Below, one piece after another: positions 1 to 10,603 of a DNA stretch of 64,000 nt; the stretch's first letter is position 1; every line of letters starts with the position of its first letter. The notes beneath the pieces were generated by a model. That model was not told where the DNA came from. It was given only the letters and a program-made list of their open reading frames with translations, and ran no database searches. The DNA comes from Talaromyces rugulosus (taxonomy: Eukaryota > Ascomycota > Eurotiomycetes > Eurotiales > Trichocomaceae): positions 992,001 to 1,056,000 of the forward strand of contig NC_049563.1 of the NCBI RefSeq assembly GCF_013368755.1, read 5' to 3'. A program made the translations under genes and the position numbers.

Positions 1-101
1 ACTGTTGATCAAATCCAAGGTTAGCTATTTAAGAACCCCAAATTCGCCCTCACTGAAATCAACGCAACCACAGTCATTTTCAAACGTTCCTTATAACCCA
101 A

Positions 102-566
102 TCAAGCCTCCACCTTTGTCAATGAGAGGTAAGAACAATATTCCCCCAGCGGTTCGTGTATCGACTGCCAAAAGAGCACTGTAGGCCAGTCTGAACCAGC
201 ACTATGACACCCACGGAATCCATGACTAGCCGTTTCATTGCGAAACACAAGCGTTCCGTTTTTCGTAAAAGAGAAACCAGAAGTTGGACGGATGCCATTG
301 TCTTCAGTAGAAAAGCCAAGGGCGCCGTTTGCCTGGCCAACAGTTGTTTGCCATCTGTGGACCGTCCCATTCACGTGTGTGTCGGCTTCAAGTATGCCGC
401 CGTATATTTTTATGGTGGCTGCCTGGTCTTTGCTGGCGAGGATGGGAATACCATCGTTGTCCGGAATGGTGACGCCGAGAAATTGGCTGGTGTTTGTTGC
501 AAGATAAGTTGCGCCGAGAACAGCGGTGGGGGCAATGCCCATGAGGGAAAAGATGGTAGTGCGCAT
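102..566 (-). CDS. Small secreted protein of unknown function
   Basis: Single-exon reading frame of 154 aa if the start is taken at the ATG at 566. An upstream in-frame start at 689 exists, but the internal one puts a hydrophobic stretch (TIFSLMGIAPTAVLGA) right at the N-terminus, which reads as a signal peptide cleaved near residue 19. The mature part is polar, contains several N-x-S/T sequons (NTS, NGT, NET) and two cysteines (GCH, EYC), consistent with a small glycosylated extracellular or wall protein. I do not recognise the family; it has the size and style of fungal PhiA-like or effector-like secreted proteins, but no diagnostic motif is visible. It is transcribed away from the short-chain dehydrogenase that follows. 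Confidence 0.6.
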   Translation of the reverse strand: MRTTIFSLMGIAPTAVLGATYLATNTSQFLGVTIPDNDGIPILASKDQAATIKIYGGILEADTHVNGTVHRWQTTVGQANGALGFSTEDNGIRPTSGFSFTKNGTLVFRNETASHGFRGCHSAGSDWPTVLFWQSIHEPLGEYCSYLSLTKVEA

Positions 567-1253
567 TATTATTGTTATTATTTTTGCTTCGTCAATGGTA
601 TGTATCTCAAGGGGGGAGTCAAGAATGGTCAAAATCAGCCTCAAACAATTTTTTAAAAGAAAACAAAACTCAAGTCTCGGCTCGCGCAACTACTATTAAT
701 TACTTTGCGTCGATTTTAAAATCCACAGCCCCTGACATCTGGTCCCTTGGACTCTTGGAGGGCCTGAGGATCTGCAAAGGTGCAACGCTAATTGTTGGTA
801 ATACGGCCAATAAATTTACGGCTGTTGGCTACTAACCAAAATCGAGTAGTTTTTTTTTTTAGCTCAATGTTACATTCAACTTTACTGTTTTAATATTTAG
901 TTCAGTCAAGATCGATCTATATTATTGACTCATCTCATACAGTACATCAACTCAATGTTGATATGTAGTAAATTATACAGGGAAATCTTTGGACATGTTT
1001 TATTAGTATCCTTAGAATTTGTAACTAATATTTTGATATCGAAGTCCCTACATCTTTAAAAAAGACCGAGTAAAGATAATCGGAAGTAATTTAATAGAAG
1101 ACAGATAAAATTCTAGAGTCTACATATGTTCGTAACCAGAGACTCTCTTCTGTTACGTCAACTATATTTCCTAATTAGGAAATTTCTCGCTAGGTGACAA
1201 GCAAAAAGAACAACATTGAAAATCCAATTTAAGAACCAAAAAAGAAAGAAAAA
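567..1253. other. Intergenic, AT-rich
   Basis: Upstream region of the secreted-protein gene and 3' flank of the SDR gene. It is AT-rich, with a T10 run near 850. I see no gene in it. Confidence 0.6.
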
Positions 1254-2330
1254 TTATATCGCCAGATCCGGCTTGTACTTCTTCAGCACATCCACCGCCT
1301 CCCCCCAAACCCTCTTCTGCATGGCCCTCCACTCCGTCTCCGTCAATCCGGGCGACCTGATATCAAACGCATCATTCACCCATATGCGTCCATTCGCCTG
1401 CTCCCCTTGCTGCAACCCGGTCACCAGCGTGCGACTACCGACATCAGCCGATCTCGCCATAATCGAATTCCAAACCTTCATAAACAACCTGATTGTCAAC
1501 GGGAAATCACGCCCGAGATCGGTCTTGCACTGTCCAGGGCAACAAGCCAGCAGCACGGGATCTTGGGGTTGTGCAAGTTCCCCTTCAGATCCGCCGAGTG
1601 ACTCCACAAGGCCCTCGAGAACGAACATGAGAAGGAGTTTTGCTTCACAGTAACTCTTCTCAACTGTCCACCGGTCGGGACTGTTGAAGAAGGCTAGCGT
1701 ACTGGCGGAGGGGTCCTGTATCAAAGGCGCGACATGCTCGCTCGTAACGTGGGTATGGCCCACCGATCCGACAAACTCGAGCACACTGCTGGGCGTGTTC
1801 TTCAAAAGTGGGAGCAGCTCGATGGCTAGCAAAGCGGCAGAGAGCACGTTCACCTTGAGCGCCATCTCCCAGCCGCCTTCGCTTGGTTTGTAGCTGGGCA
1901 TGGCTACTCCAGCGCTGAGCAGGACGCAGTCCAGTGTCTGGGTTGATTGCTTGACGGACTCGGCAAACTGCACGACGGAGTCGAACGAGGCGTATTCTAT
2001 GCTCAAGACTTCAATCACTGACTTGTCTAGCGACGGACATTGCGCGAGAATTTTGGTCTTGGTGGCTTCTCCCTTGGCTATTGTCCGTGTGCCGAGTATC
2101 AGCTTTTTTGGGCGTAGACCTGCGATTTTCAACGCGGCTTCGTAGCCCTGTCTCTTTTAGTACTAACTCACTATGATATTCAAATCAAGACTTACGACGC
2201 CGGTATTACAGCCCGTTATAACCACCGTCTTCCCTCCAAAGTCCTTGCTGGGCTCTGCTGGAGGGTTGCGTACGCCATGGCGGAAGTAGGTAGGGCCTAC
2301 TTTGCCGAAAGGGCCGTTGAATTGAACCAT
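1254..2330 (-). CDS. Short-chain dehydrogenase/reductase (SDR), two exons
   Basis: NAD(P)-dependent oxidoreductase of the SDR superfamily, 342 aa. Exons are 2330-2196 and 2147-1254, separated by a 48-nt intron (GTAAGT donor, TACTAAC-like branch point, CAG acceptor). Joining restores the Rossmann dinucleotide motif TGCNTGVGYEA at about residues 40-50, which the intron splits. Further on are the strand after the cofactor fold (VLLSAG), the catalytic-Ser region (LEFVGSVGH) and the active-site Y-x3-K in SYCEAK. The C-terminal half carries fungal-specific substitutions around the substrate loop (CCPGQCKTDLG). Substrate cannot be told from sequence; proteins of this shape in fungi are often light-induced alcohol dehydrogenase (Bli-4)-like or retinol dehydrogenase-like. 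Confidence 0.85.
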
Positions 2331-2888
2331 GTCGGTGTTCTAATAATTAAGTCAAGTGAATTCTATAATTCCTTCCCAGGGTCAGCTGGGATATGTGGGA
2401 TATTATGTACAATCCGGACTCTTCGGTGATCCGGCAATTCGGTGTCGGCGTATACAGACATGCCTACACTTTATCAGTCCAGCTAGGAAGAATGCCGATA
2501 ATCTCGATGCTTCAATCTGATTAAAAATTTACAGAGCCACATTTGTAATCAAATCTACAAAGCCGATGTCTACCTTTGGAGATGCAGCCGTTCGTGTGTG
2601 CAAGTGTTGGTTGTGATCCACGGGCCACAATTACCCAAACGAGAAATATTTCCGCTGGTGAAAAAGTTGCAATTGTTAATCCTTAGCGGTATTAATAAGT
2701 ATTTGTATATTCTTCATTTAGTTATTAACATTTAATCTATGACCATACAGACAATTATATCTGTCGTATTGAAAATCATACTGTCAAGTTAATTGACAGC
2801 GCAAATGGGTATCGCAGCCGCCAACGCACAACTCTAGAAACCAAATCCAATCAATGTAGAAAAAAGACAGCGAAAAAACAAAAAAGAG
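2331..2888. other. Intergenic between SDR and ankyrin genes
   Basis: Promoter side of the SDR gene and 3' flank of the ankyrin gene. No coding frame, repeat or RNA was seen. Confidence 0.55.
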
Positions 2889-5212
2889 TCAACGCTTAGA
2901 AAAAGATAGCCATTTCCGGCTACTCCGACCAGACCGCAGAGACTCATTACTCGGTCGAACAGAGTCGGCACTGCGCTGGCCGGTGGACGACTGGCTCTGC
3001 CGCCGTCCTGGTCCTCCTCCTCGCGCTTTCAGCGAGGCGACAACGGTCCGCATTTCACGAGGAATGGCGGCCGTGTCCAGATTGGCGCCGTGGGAAATAA
3101 ACAGCTCCAGCATGGAGATATCCATCGCCCCGCTACGCGACGCGGCGAGAACGGCGGCCGTCTGGCCCTTTTCGTTTGTTGCCTCGAGATCTACCTTGCA
3201 AGACTTGAGGAGAATCCGCGCGGCCTTGCGATGTTGGAACTGGACAGAGTAGTGCAGTGCAGTATCGCCGTTTGAATCCGCCGCGTTGGCGTCGATTCCA
3301 TGGGATAGCAAGAGTCTTATAATTGCTTCATCGCAGGTCACCCCCCTGAGGATATGGTGTAGAGCGGTCATCCCGTCGCGGTCTCTGGCATTTACATTTG
3401 CAGAGCGCCTTTTTATGAGGCCTTCCATCATCTCCCAGTTCCCCGTCTTGGCGGCGATGAGTAAATGCGTCAAACCTGCTGCGTTCGTCTCTTCGACGTC
3501 GCTTATCAATGCAAGTTTGGGCGTTAGATCACGTCCCCTGCTAACGGCAGCGCCAGAGCTTTCAGTAGGCTCGCTCGAGATTTCCGTTGGTGCTGTTTCG
3601 GACGGCGTTTCCAACGTAAAAGTCTGATTTGGTGTTGAGCTAGAGTACGTGTACTGTCTGTTCAAGTTGCTCAAGTTAGACGAGCGTTGACGTCCATGGT
3701 TTTCTATACCCGGTTGTGTTTGGAAAGAATGAGGCCACGCCGGGGAGCCATTTGATTGAGGGTGCCGTTCCCGAAGCACCTTTGTTATGACTTTTTCGCC
3801 CTGCATCTCAGCCACCTGACTCCAGATTTGTGAACAGTTGGTGAGCAGCTGAGACAGTATGTCACCCGGGTGGTTTTCGACCTCGTTTTGGTTCTTTAGT
3901 TTGTCCACAAAGGTGTACGCCTCCTTGGCAATATTCTCCAGGTCTGAAAGCGTGATATCGTGAGATTTGTAATACCCATCTAAACAGAAGCAGGCTCTGG
4001 CGTAATATAGCTGGGCCATTCGCACAGACGTGATTCTCGAATATTCGGGCCCATTCTCCATCGCAGGTTGCATCAGTCCCAGTATCAGGTTCTGCGCGTC
4101 GGTTGATTTCCCTTGCATTTGGTACACCTGGGCTAGAAGAAGCTGAAGCTCGAACCACTGCTCAAAGACTTGTCCGTGCTGGTAGAACCGGTCGCAGCCG
4201 CACTTGATTGCATTGTTTAGATTCTTTTCACACTCATCGAGGTCTCCATGGGCCAGATCTTCTTTTGCTTGCCCAATCCATTCGTCCAGAAAGGATGTCA
4301 TCAACTCTAATGTGAGATGACCGGAAGGCTTTGACGCGGTGGGGGGTATAGGTACTTGGAATATCATGGGTATACTACCCTCATCATATCGCGATTCGCT
4401 GTCCACGGAAGCCTGACTTGGCTCGGATCCGAGGCGAGACAACTTATCTACCAAAGAGTCGGCTGTTTCTAGGGTTCTGTTGGTTGTGCGCATCAGGTCG
4501 CGCTCATCTTCGTCGGTAGTCATCGATAATGGTGAGTCCGTGTGTCTTGGTACATTTTCGATATCTTCGATATGTTCACTTTGCGAAACAAATTTCTTGA
4601 AAGTATTAGCAAAGCTGGCCCGCAACGATTTGAGTTCTCCGGCCTGCTGGCGTATACTGAGGAGCAGGCCCTCCCTTTCGAATTGGTCTTCATGAACAAA
4701 CCTACAAAGTGAAAAGTCAGTATATGATTAGGCCTTTGCAAATAAGATTTTCTAATATACGTTTTCAAAAACAGCAGCAAAAGCTGCATAGTCCCCACGT
4801 TGGTCTGGATCCTCGACTCCAGCCTCTGGATTTCGGGCCGTTTGATCCCCTGCACAATTTGGCCCTTGATCCTCTGCATCAACGAGCCGTTTTGGTTCTT
4901 GGAGAAGTCCTCCAAGCGTTCCGCACATCTCTCGCAGTCGCCCTTGATATCAATCGCCTCTTGTAGTATGTCTTGTTCCTCCTGCTTGAAATGATGTTGA
5001 TGCCCGCCACTGCCGAGATGAGCCTCTCGATCGCGTATCGCTGTGTCGAGGTGTCCCAGGCTTCTTCGCATCGAGCTGAGTCTGCTTTGCAACTCATCGT
5101 GCGCTTCCGGTGCATGTTTGACGTCGTTGATGAACCGGGCAACCTTTATTGCCGCGGTCGCTGCGTTGCTGAGGACCTGGACAATTGACGCCAGGGACGA
5201 TATTGGCTCCAT
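2889..5212 (-). CDS. HeLo-like N-terminal domain protein with ankyrin repeats
   Basis: Predicted 754 aa in two exons (5212-4761 and 4701-2889; 59-nt intron with GTATAT donor and TAG acceptor). Residues 1-140 look like the fungal STAND N-terminal HeLo-like domain (start MEPISSLASIVQVLSNAATA, then long amphipathic helices). Residues 286-450 are helical and TPR-like. Residues 557-696 carry about four ankyrin repeats (DRDGMTALHH, SNGDTALHYS, NEKGQTAAVLAA). The tail is basic and Ser/Arg-rich. HeLo-like domains normally sit before a NACHT or NB-ARC switch in fungal NLR-like receptors; here none is present, so the domain is joined directly to a helical region and a sensor-type repeat. A role in non-self recognition or signalling is inference only. 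Confidence 0.8.
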
Positions 5213-6073
5213 TGTTGGTAGGCTTTCAGTCTTCCGATTGTTTGCATCCGGTTCTATCGTGTTAAAATCTCAGGGTCTTGCGTGAGAAAAGGGCGATGAG
5301 AGCTGGGTGTATAGGCTCATAGAACCAAGTATCGAGGAAGGCGAAAGGGGAAGAAAGGTGAAGAAAGACAAAAAGCCGAGCTCTCCGGAAAAAAAAGCCC
5401 TCTTAAGGATACGGGGGCGTACGCAGTCTGCAGGCAACAGAAAGCCCAGCCAGTGGCTTGGACCCAACACTTCTCTGCTGTGGCTCATTCATAATCATCT
5501 GTCTGGCTGAGCACATGATGAGTAGTATGAACATGGGGACAGCCTCAGCCTCGCCAGCCCTCGCCCCATGTACGTATCGCCAATCGGAAGTAGGACGCAC
5601 GACATAATCTCGACGCCTGTCGAAACTAGAAAAAAAATTGCCCCGAAGTGCAGGGCGTGTGTTCTTATGTCATGCTGGACATCCATCGACGAGTTTCTGT
5701 TTGGGGGGTGCCAGTAATATCGACTTGCGAGCAGGAGAAAGCTAAGTTGCTAACCGCGGTAGCATCAGCAATTATACCCCGCGGAGATCTACTAGTCCCC
5801 GGTTTCCCCCACAGTGCCTCCGCTGAGGCGCCTTAGCTGGAGCCCAGTGGAGAATATCGTATGCAAGAGGCTTGAAACAATGTGCTTTCAAAATTGACAT
5901 TATAGGTGGTATCGCTGTTTTTGATTATACTGATAGAGTCCCCAAATCCCAAACCGTGTCGAAAAATATATCCTGTCTCCTAAATCGCCAAGCTTTCTCA
6001 AACCAAAAAAAGGAAAAGAAAAAAAATTACATAAATAATAACGTAGATCAAAAATATATCCCAAAAATCAAGG
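5213..6073. other. Intergenic between ankyrin gene and Zn2Cys6 gene
   Basis: Promoter of the ankyrin gene and 3' flank of the regulator gene. Short open frames here overlap one another on both strands and show no family likeness. No repeat was seen. Confidence 0.5.
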
Positions 6074-8575
6074 CTAGATCACGATGTATTCCCCATCTAT
6101 ACCTTCTTCGTCGACAATGCTCTGCCATTTGAATCCTTGGCTGTGGCCGGTCACCTTGTGATGAACCTGCGTGCGCATATTCGACACTGGATTGCCAGGC
6201 ATTCCGTGGAAGCTGTTGTAAATACCCTGGTCCTGAGTCTGCACGGCCGGATTCCTCGCCCAGATCTTCTCGAGAAGCTCCAGGCAAGAGATGTTGTTGT
6301 AGAATCCGGAGTCTTTCTGGATATCTCGGCATCTGTCCCGGATCGCGGCTCGGTGTTCTGCATAGACACACTCAGAGCCAGTGACGAATAACGGCCACAA
6401 TAAATAAACATCTGAGCGAACGGCGGCAATGTAATGCATCGCCGTCAAGACAAATGTCTGGATGCGAGGATGCGTGGATGGGAGGTCTGGATATGCTAGA
6501 CGCTCAGTGTACAGCAACGCCGAGTATCGGAATGCTTCCGAGATGTTGGACAAATCCGTCATATTATTCGGCGCGACCAGGTACTTTGAGCTCGGGGACA
6601 TCGGAACAGACGCAAAAGTCGGAGCAGATGAAGGGGATGATGAAAGCGACCCGCTAGAATAGGGCGGTGATAATGTATTGAGGTCGTGCCCGCCGGCCAG
6701 AGATAGGGCGTCCAATCGCCAGCCTTCTAGTTGCTGGCGAACTGAGTGCCATTCGGTCCAGAATTCTGCATTGCCGACTTGAACCAGAGTATTACTGTAG
6801 AGATTCGTGGCATAGGCCACATTCATTCCGTTGGGTGTGTAGTGCGATACCGATGGCGGTAAGACTGGCATCGCAGGAGGCATATCGATGTTGTATGAAG
6901 GATCAACAGGTTTATTCTGAGCGAGAACATTCAAACGCCCTAGCCGGGCGATGACCTTGAATAACCGTCCGTCGCAACCGGCCAAATTCTCCATAGCCCA
7001 CTCTTCATCAGACAGACAGGTCATGTCGAGAAGCTGCCCTTGAAGCTCACCTTCACGATTATTAATAGTCGCAGTCATGGCATCGAACCAAGTGAACATT
7101 CTGGTGCACCACCTAGCTTCTTCGGACTCCAGCAAGTTGGTCCGCCGTCGCATCGAAAGCAATTTTCGTACTCCCGCGAATTGGGTTTGGAAATGGGCCA
7201 CACCAGTCTCGCAGATGTGGAATAGGCAAAGGACTAGCAGAGTTGCCAAGACAGAATCATCATGTCGTTTGGAAGGATCGGCAAGCTGCGCATTCAAGGA
7301 TCTGATGGCCACTGATTTGTGGAAAATCTCCTCGTTATTGTTGCCGCTGATATCCCGGATCCCATGTCGCTCTTGGAAGGATACATCTGTCAGGGCCCGA
7401 TGTGCCATCGAGGACATCCGGGATGGCTCTGTTCTTTCGGTAGAATGGATTTTCTCCTCCCGCCTTTGGCGGATATTACTGGCAGAGAGGGCAGCAATTG
7501 CGTGCTGCAGCGTATCGCTATGGTGGGCTAACTGCAGAATCCGCGTGCGGTAGGGATTGGATGGGCTATCAAAGGCAACTATCACGGGGGCGATAACCTC
7601 TGCGAAATAGCTGATCAGGTAACGAATGCGCGGGGTGCGACCAACCGACTGTTCCAACAACAAGTCTGGCAAGGAATTGGCAAAGGGGCTCTGCGAGATT
7701 GCCCAAATATGTTGATTTTGGATTTGGACTTGATTTTGATCAGGTCGATAGATGGTTGTCGGTGGTTGGCTGGTCTCGGAGGCGAGGGATGCCATGTAGG
7801 CTTCGTCAATTTCTCGATCATCGTCAAAAGATGCAGACCGTTTGCCGGTGGTGGGCTGCTGCCACTGCAATGACACTGGGTGGCCATAATCTACATAGGC
7901 AGTATAAGCAGTGGTGTGAGGCACGCTCACAGGCTGAGCCCACGCTTCCTGTGTGGGCTCCGAGATGCCGGACGAGGTCGTGTGAAGGTGGAATGAGTAG
8001 TTTGGAATTTGATGAGGATGCCCATCAACAGGGCGCTGCAACATCGCCGACGGTCCGTTTAAACCGAAAACGTGGTTATGACTCGAAGGCACTGAGCGCG
8101 CATCATTCTGGGGATCCGGTTGCTGGACAGCCGGTGCAGGCCAATGCTGAGTGGTATCGTACAACGCGGTTGGTTCCGCCTCGGGGACGGACAACGACGG
8201 CACCACTGGTGCAGCTTTAACGGGAGAACTCCGGCGGTGGGACGGGCGAGGAGAAGTCTTGAAAGCACTGTGCCTGCGCTCCTTGGGCGACGAGGCAGTT
8301 GACTGCCCATCCGACACAGGAAGGGCGCGTCCACGTAGCTTTCCGCGGCTGGCGACTCCGACGCCCCAGGTCAAGGTGGTTTTATACCCGGAGCAGGCGT
8401 TTCCCCGGTCAAGGCATTGGCTGCAATACGGACGTCGCCGGTCGCATTTGACACCGTTTTGAGCGCAAGCAAAGCAATCATCGGGCGCACCTCCAGTGGT
8501 TGTCCTCTTGCGCCGCTTGCGAGGAGCAGTGGCAGTCTTAGACGGACTGGGCTTGGCCGCGGCTGACCCCGACAT
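6074..8575 (-). CDS. Zn2Cys6 fungal transcription factor
   Basis: Uninterrupted 833-aa frame. A Zn2Cys6 binuclear cluster lies at residues 34-62 with all six cysteines (C-x2-C-x6-C-x6-C-x2-C-x6-C), preceded by a basic nuclear-localisation stretch (PRKRRKR). It is followed by a conserved linker (TTLTWGVGVASRGKLRG), a long Pro/Ser/Gln-rich linker, and from about residue 300 a helical fungal-specific regulatory region (SLPDLLLEQ, IRYLISYFAEVIAPV) of the Fungal_trans_2 type. The C-terminal half keeps the typical heme-free regulatory helices (RYSALLYTERLAYPD, LLWPLFVTGSEC). Target genes cannot be inferred. Its only close neighbour upstream is the divergent mannosyltransferase 2 kb away. Confidence 0.92.
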   Translation of the reverse strand: MSGSAAAKPSPSKTATAPRKRRKRTTTGGAPDDCFACAQNGVKCDRRRPYCSQCLDRGNACSGYKTTLTWGVGVASRGKLRGRALPVSDGQSTASSPKERRHSAFKTSPRPSHRRSSPVKAAPVVPSLSVPEAEPTALYDTTQHWPAPAVQQPDPQNDARSVPSSHNHVFGLNGPSAMLQRPVDGHPHQIPNYSFHLHTTSSGISEPTQEAWAQPVSVPHTTAYTAYVDYGHPVSLQWQQPTTGKRSASFDDDREIDEAYMASLASETSQPPTTIYRPDQNQVQIQNQHIWAISQSPFANSLPDLLLEQSVGRTPRIRYLISYFAEVIAPVIVAFDSPSNPYRTRILQLAHHSDTLQHAIAALSASNIRQRREEKIHSTERTEPSRMSSMAHRALTDVSFQERHGIRDISGNNNEEIFHKSVAIRSLNAQLADPSKRHDDSVLATLLVLCLFHICETGVAHFQTQFAGVRKLLSMRRRTNLLESEEARWCTRMFTWFDAMTATINNREGELQGQLLDMTCLSDEEWAMENLAGCDGRLFKVIARLGRLNVLAQNKPVDPSYNIDMPPAMPVLPPSVSHYTPNGMNVAYATNLYSNTLVQVGNAEFWTEWHSVRQQLEGWRLDALSLAGGHDLNTLSPPYSSGSLSSSPSSAPTFASVPMSPSSKYLVAPNNMTDLSNISEAFRYSALLYTERLAYPDLPSTHPRIQTFVLTAMHYIAAVRSDVYLLWPLFVTGSECVYAEHRAAIRDRCRDIQKDSGFYNNISCLELLEKIWARNPAVQTQDQGIYNSFHGMPGNPVSNMRTQVHHKVTGHSQGFKWQSIVDEEGIDGEYIVI

Positions 8576-10603
8576 AGCGCATCACGCTGTGGCGGCTACG
8601 CAGGCGAGATAGAAGGACACACGGCTTGAAGACCGATGGCTGATCCATGCGTTGAATCGACCGCCTCCGCTCTGTGTAATGATTTGTGGCCTTTGTGTGG
8701 GTTGGGAGGTGGAGGAATGATGCGTTACATATTACTTTCCATGACCGTTGGGGCCGGGACGAGGTTGGCGGACACGGCGGCGCGAATGCAGTGCCAGCTG
8801 TCGGGCTAATTAGCAAGCACTTGGTTAATACTAAATAGCCGCTGCCAGCCGAGAACCCCGTTTGTCTTCCAGGGATATGATATGATCAAGGCTCACGCTT
8901 AGGCTTAGGGGGGGCGCGTAGCGAGAGTCTTGCTGCTGGTGGACTGGTGAGGGGGAGCGCGAGATTTGGATTTGGGAAAAGAGGGTCCGCCGCGCTCCAG
9001 ATTCGTGGAAAGACGGACGCGAGTTTTTCTCGACTGTGGAACGGTGGAACCCCCGGACTGCACTAGCTCGCTGCAAGAATCGAGTTGTTTCTGGGCTTAA
9101 AGTTGTCACTGTGGTGCATTCTTAGACCGAGGCATTATTGGCACGCAGTAACGTGATTCGAGTTTCGAAATATTTCGATGGATGCTATCGAGGCGGATCC
9201 GCAAATTCTTGAAACAAATCGAATCAATTATCATGTCGACAATGCAGTGCAACTTCACCAGTGAAACCAGGCTCCAGATTGGCGCCGATTTGAGAGTATA
9301 ACGCTCAATCAAGCTTCGCACTAGCGATGCCTCACGAGGAAGGGCTCAGATAGGCCAATAAGGGGACCAAAGCCCGATGCCCGACGGCCGGCGCAGTTAT
9401 TTTGTGCCTGTCCATCTGTCTACTCTAGGATAATCTGAGAAGACGTGCCAATTGCGATCCTCAAGGGATCGACCACAGTATGTACTATCCCCGAACGGTG
9501 GTCAAGTCCGTTCCTGATGCATGCGCGAGGGCCTCCAGTAGCGGCGGCAGACTCCGACGGAGCAGCTCAATCAGCGATCGCTCAAGCCTCATGCGTCCGC
9601 GTTCTCGAAGCGCTCAGGGCGCGATGGAAGCTGCTGATAGCAGATCAAGGCGGTCTGCTGTTGAACCCCTCGTCTGATTCTGGCATCTGCACTTAGTACT
9701 CTCGTCTCGTCTCGTCTCGTCCTCGGTCCAGGGATCGCCGGTCTACTATTAGTATTGGCCAACCATATCTCAACTGCCCCGTCTGCATTCAGCCCTGAAT
9801 GTTGATACCTAGTGTGCTAAGATGCAAATGCCGGTGTCAGGTTGGCACCAGAATACGACGTGACATAGTCGACTAGTCCCCTCATTATTATCGCATCTGG
9901 TCATCTCCTCCTTCTCTTAAGCGAAGGGATCTGCCGAAAGTTTAAAATAAAGAAAAAGGTGCCTGTAAGAGCCGTGCCTTTCCTTGATCATGCATGAGCC
10001 GCGGAACCCTGGCGTCATTTCGGCTGCTCGTGTTGTGCTTATCTGCGCCCTGAAACAGAGGACTGAGTCAACTGGTGGAGCCGATGTTAGGCGCTGGGGG
10101 GTGAAAGCGGACTAGAATAAGTTCCGACCCCAGCTCGTCTCATCTTGTTGTTGTCTCATCTCATGCTCGTGTTCTGCTTATCTGAAGCAGCGGACGAGAA
10201 CTGCGCGAGAACTGGGTTTTGACTGAGGCTATCCCCCGTATTATTGCTGCTTGTTGATCACAGTGATGTGCAGTGGTGCTGCTTTTTCCGCAGCAAGCCG
10301 CTTGACGGTCTCGCAACTAGCCGTCCGTGGTAGACCGTAGCGAACTAGCGCCAAATGCGAAAAACCACGCAAGCGCGCAATGCGCTGAAAGTCTGAGGAC
10401 TGTGAAATGGTGATAATACGGACTGCACTTGGTGTTCTGGAAGATTCACTGACAGAAAGGAAGCAGCCGTAGACTGCGTAGGGAAGGCGCGGCCGTGCCT
10501 TGGGGGGCTAACCCGATCGGGCTGGGCGCTGAGCCTCTTGCCAGGAACGAAACACGGTTCGCTTCATTAATTCTCCCTGGAAAAGTATCCCACGCACCAT
10601 ACC
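8576..10603. promoter_or_regulatory. Long divergent intergenic region (2.0 kb)
   Basis: Separates the divergently transcribed Zn2Cys6 regulator and GT71 mannosyltransferase and must hold both promoters. A tandem CTCGT x4 array sits at 9701-9720. There are pyrimidine-rich stretches close to 10135-10170. No convincing gene was found; short frames on both strands overlap each other and lack family features. Confidence 0.5.
9701..9720 (+). repeat. CTCGT x4 tandem repeat
   Basis: Four perfect copies of a 5-bp unit in the divergent promoter region. Confidence 0.9.
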
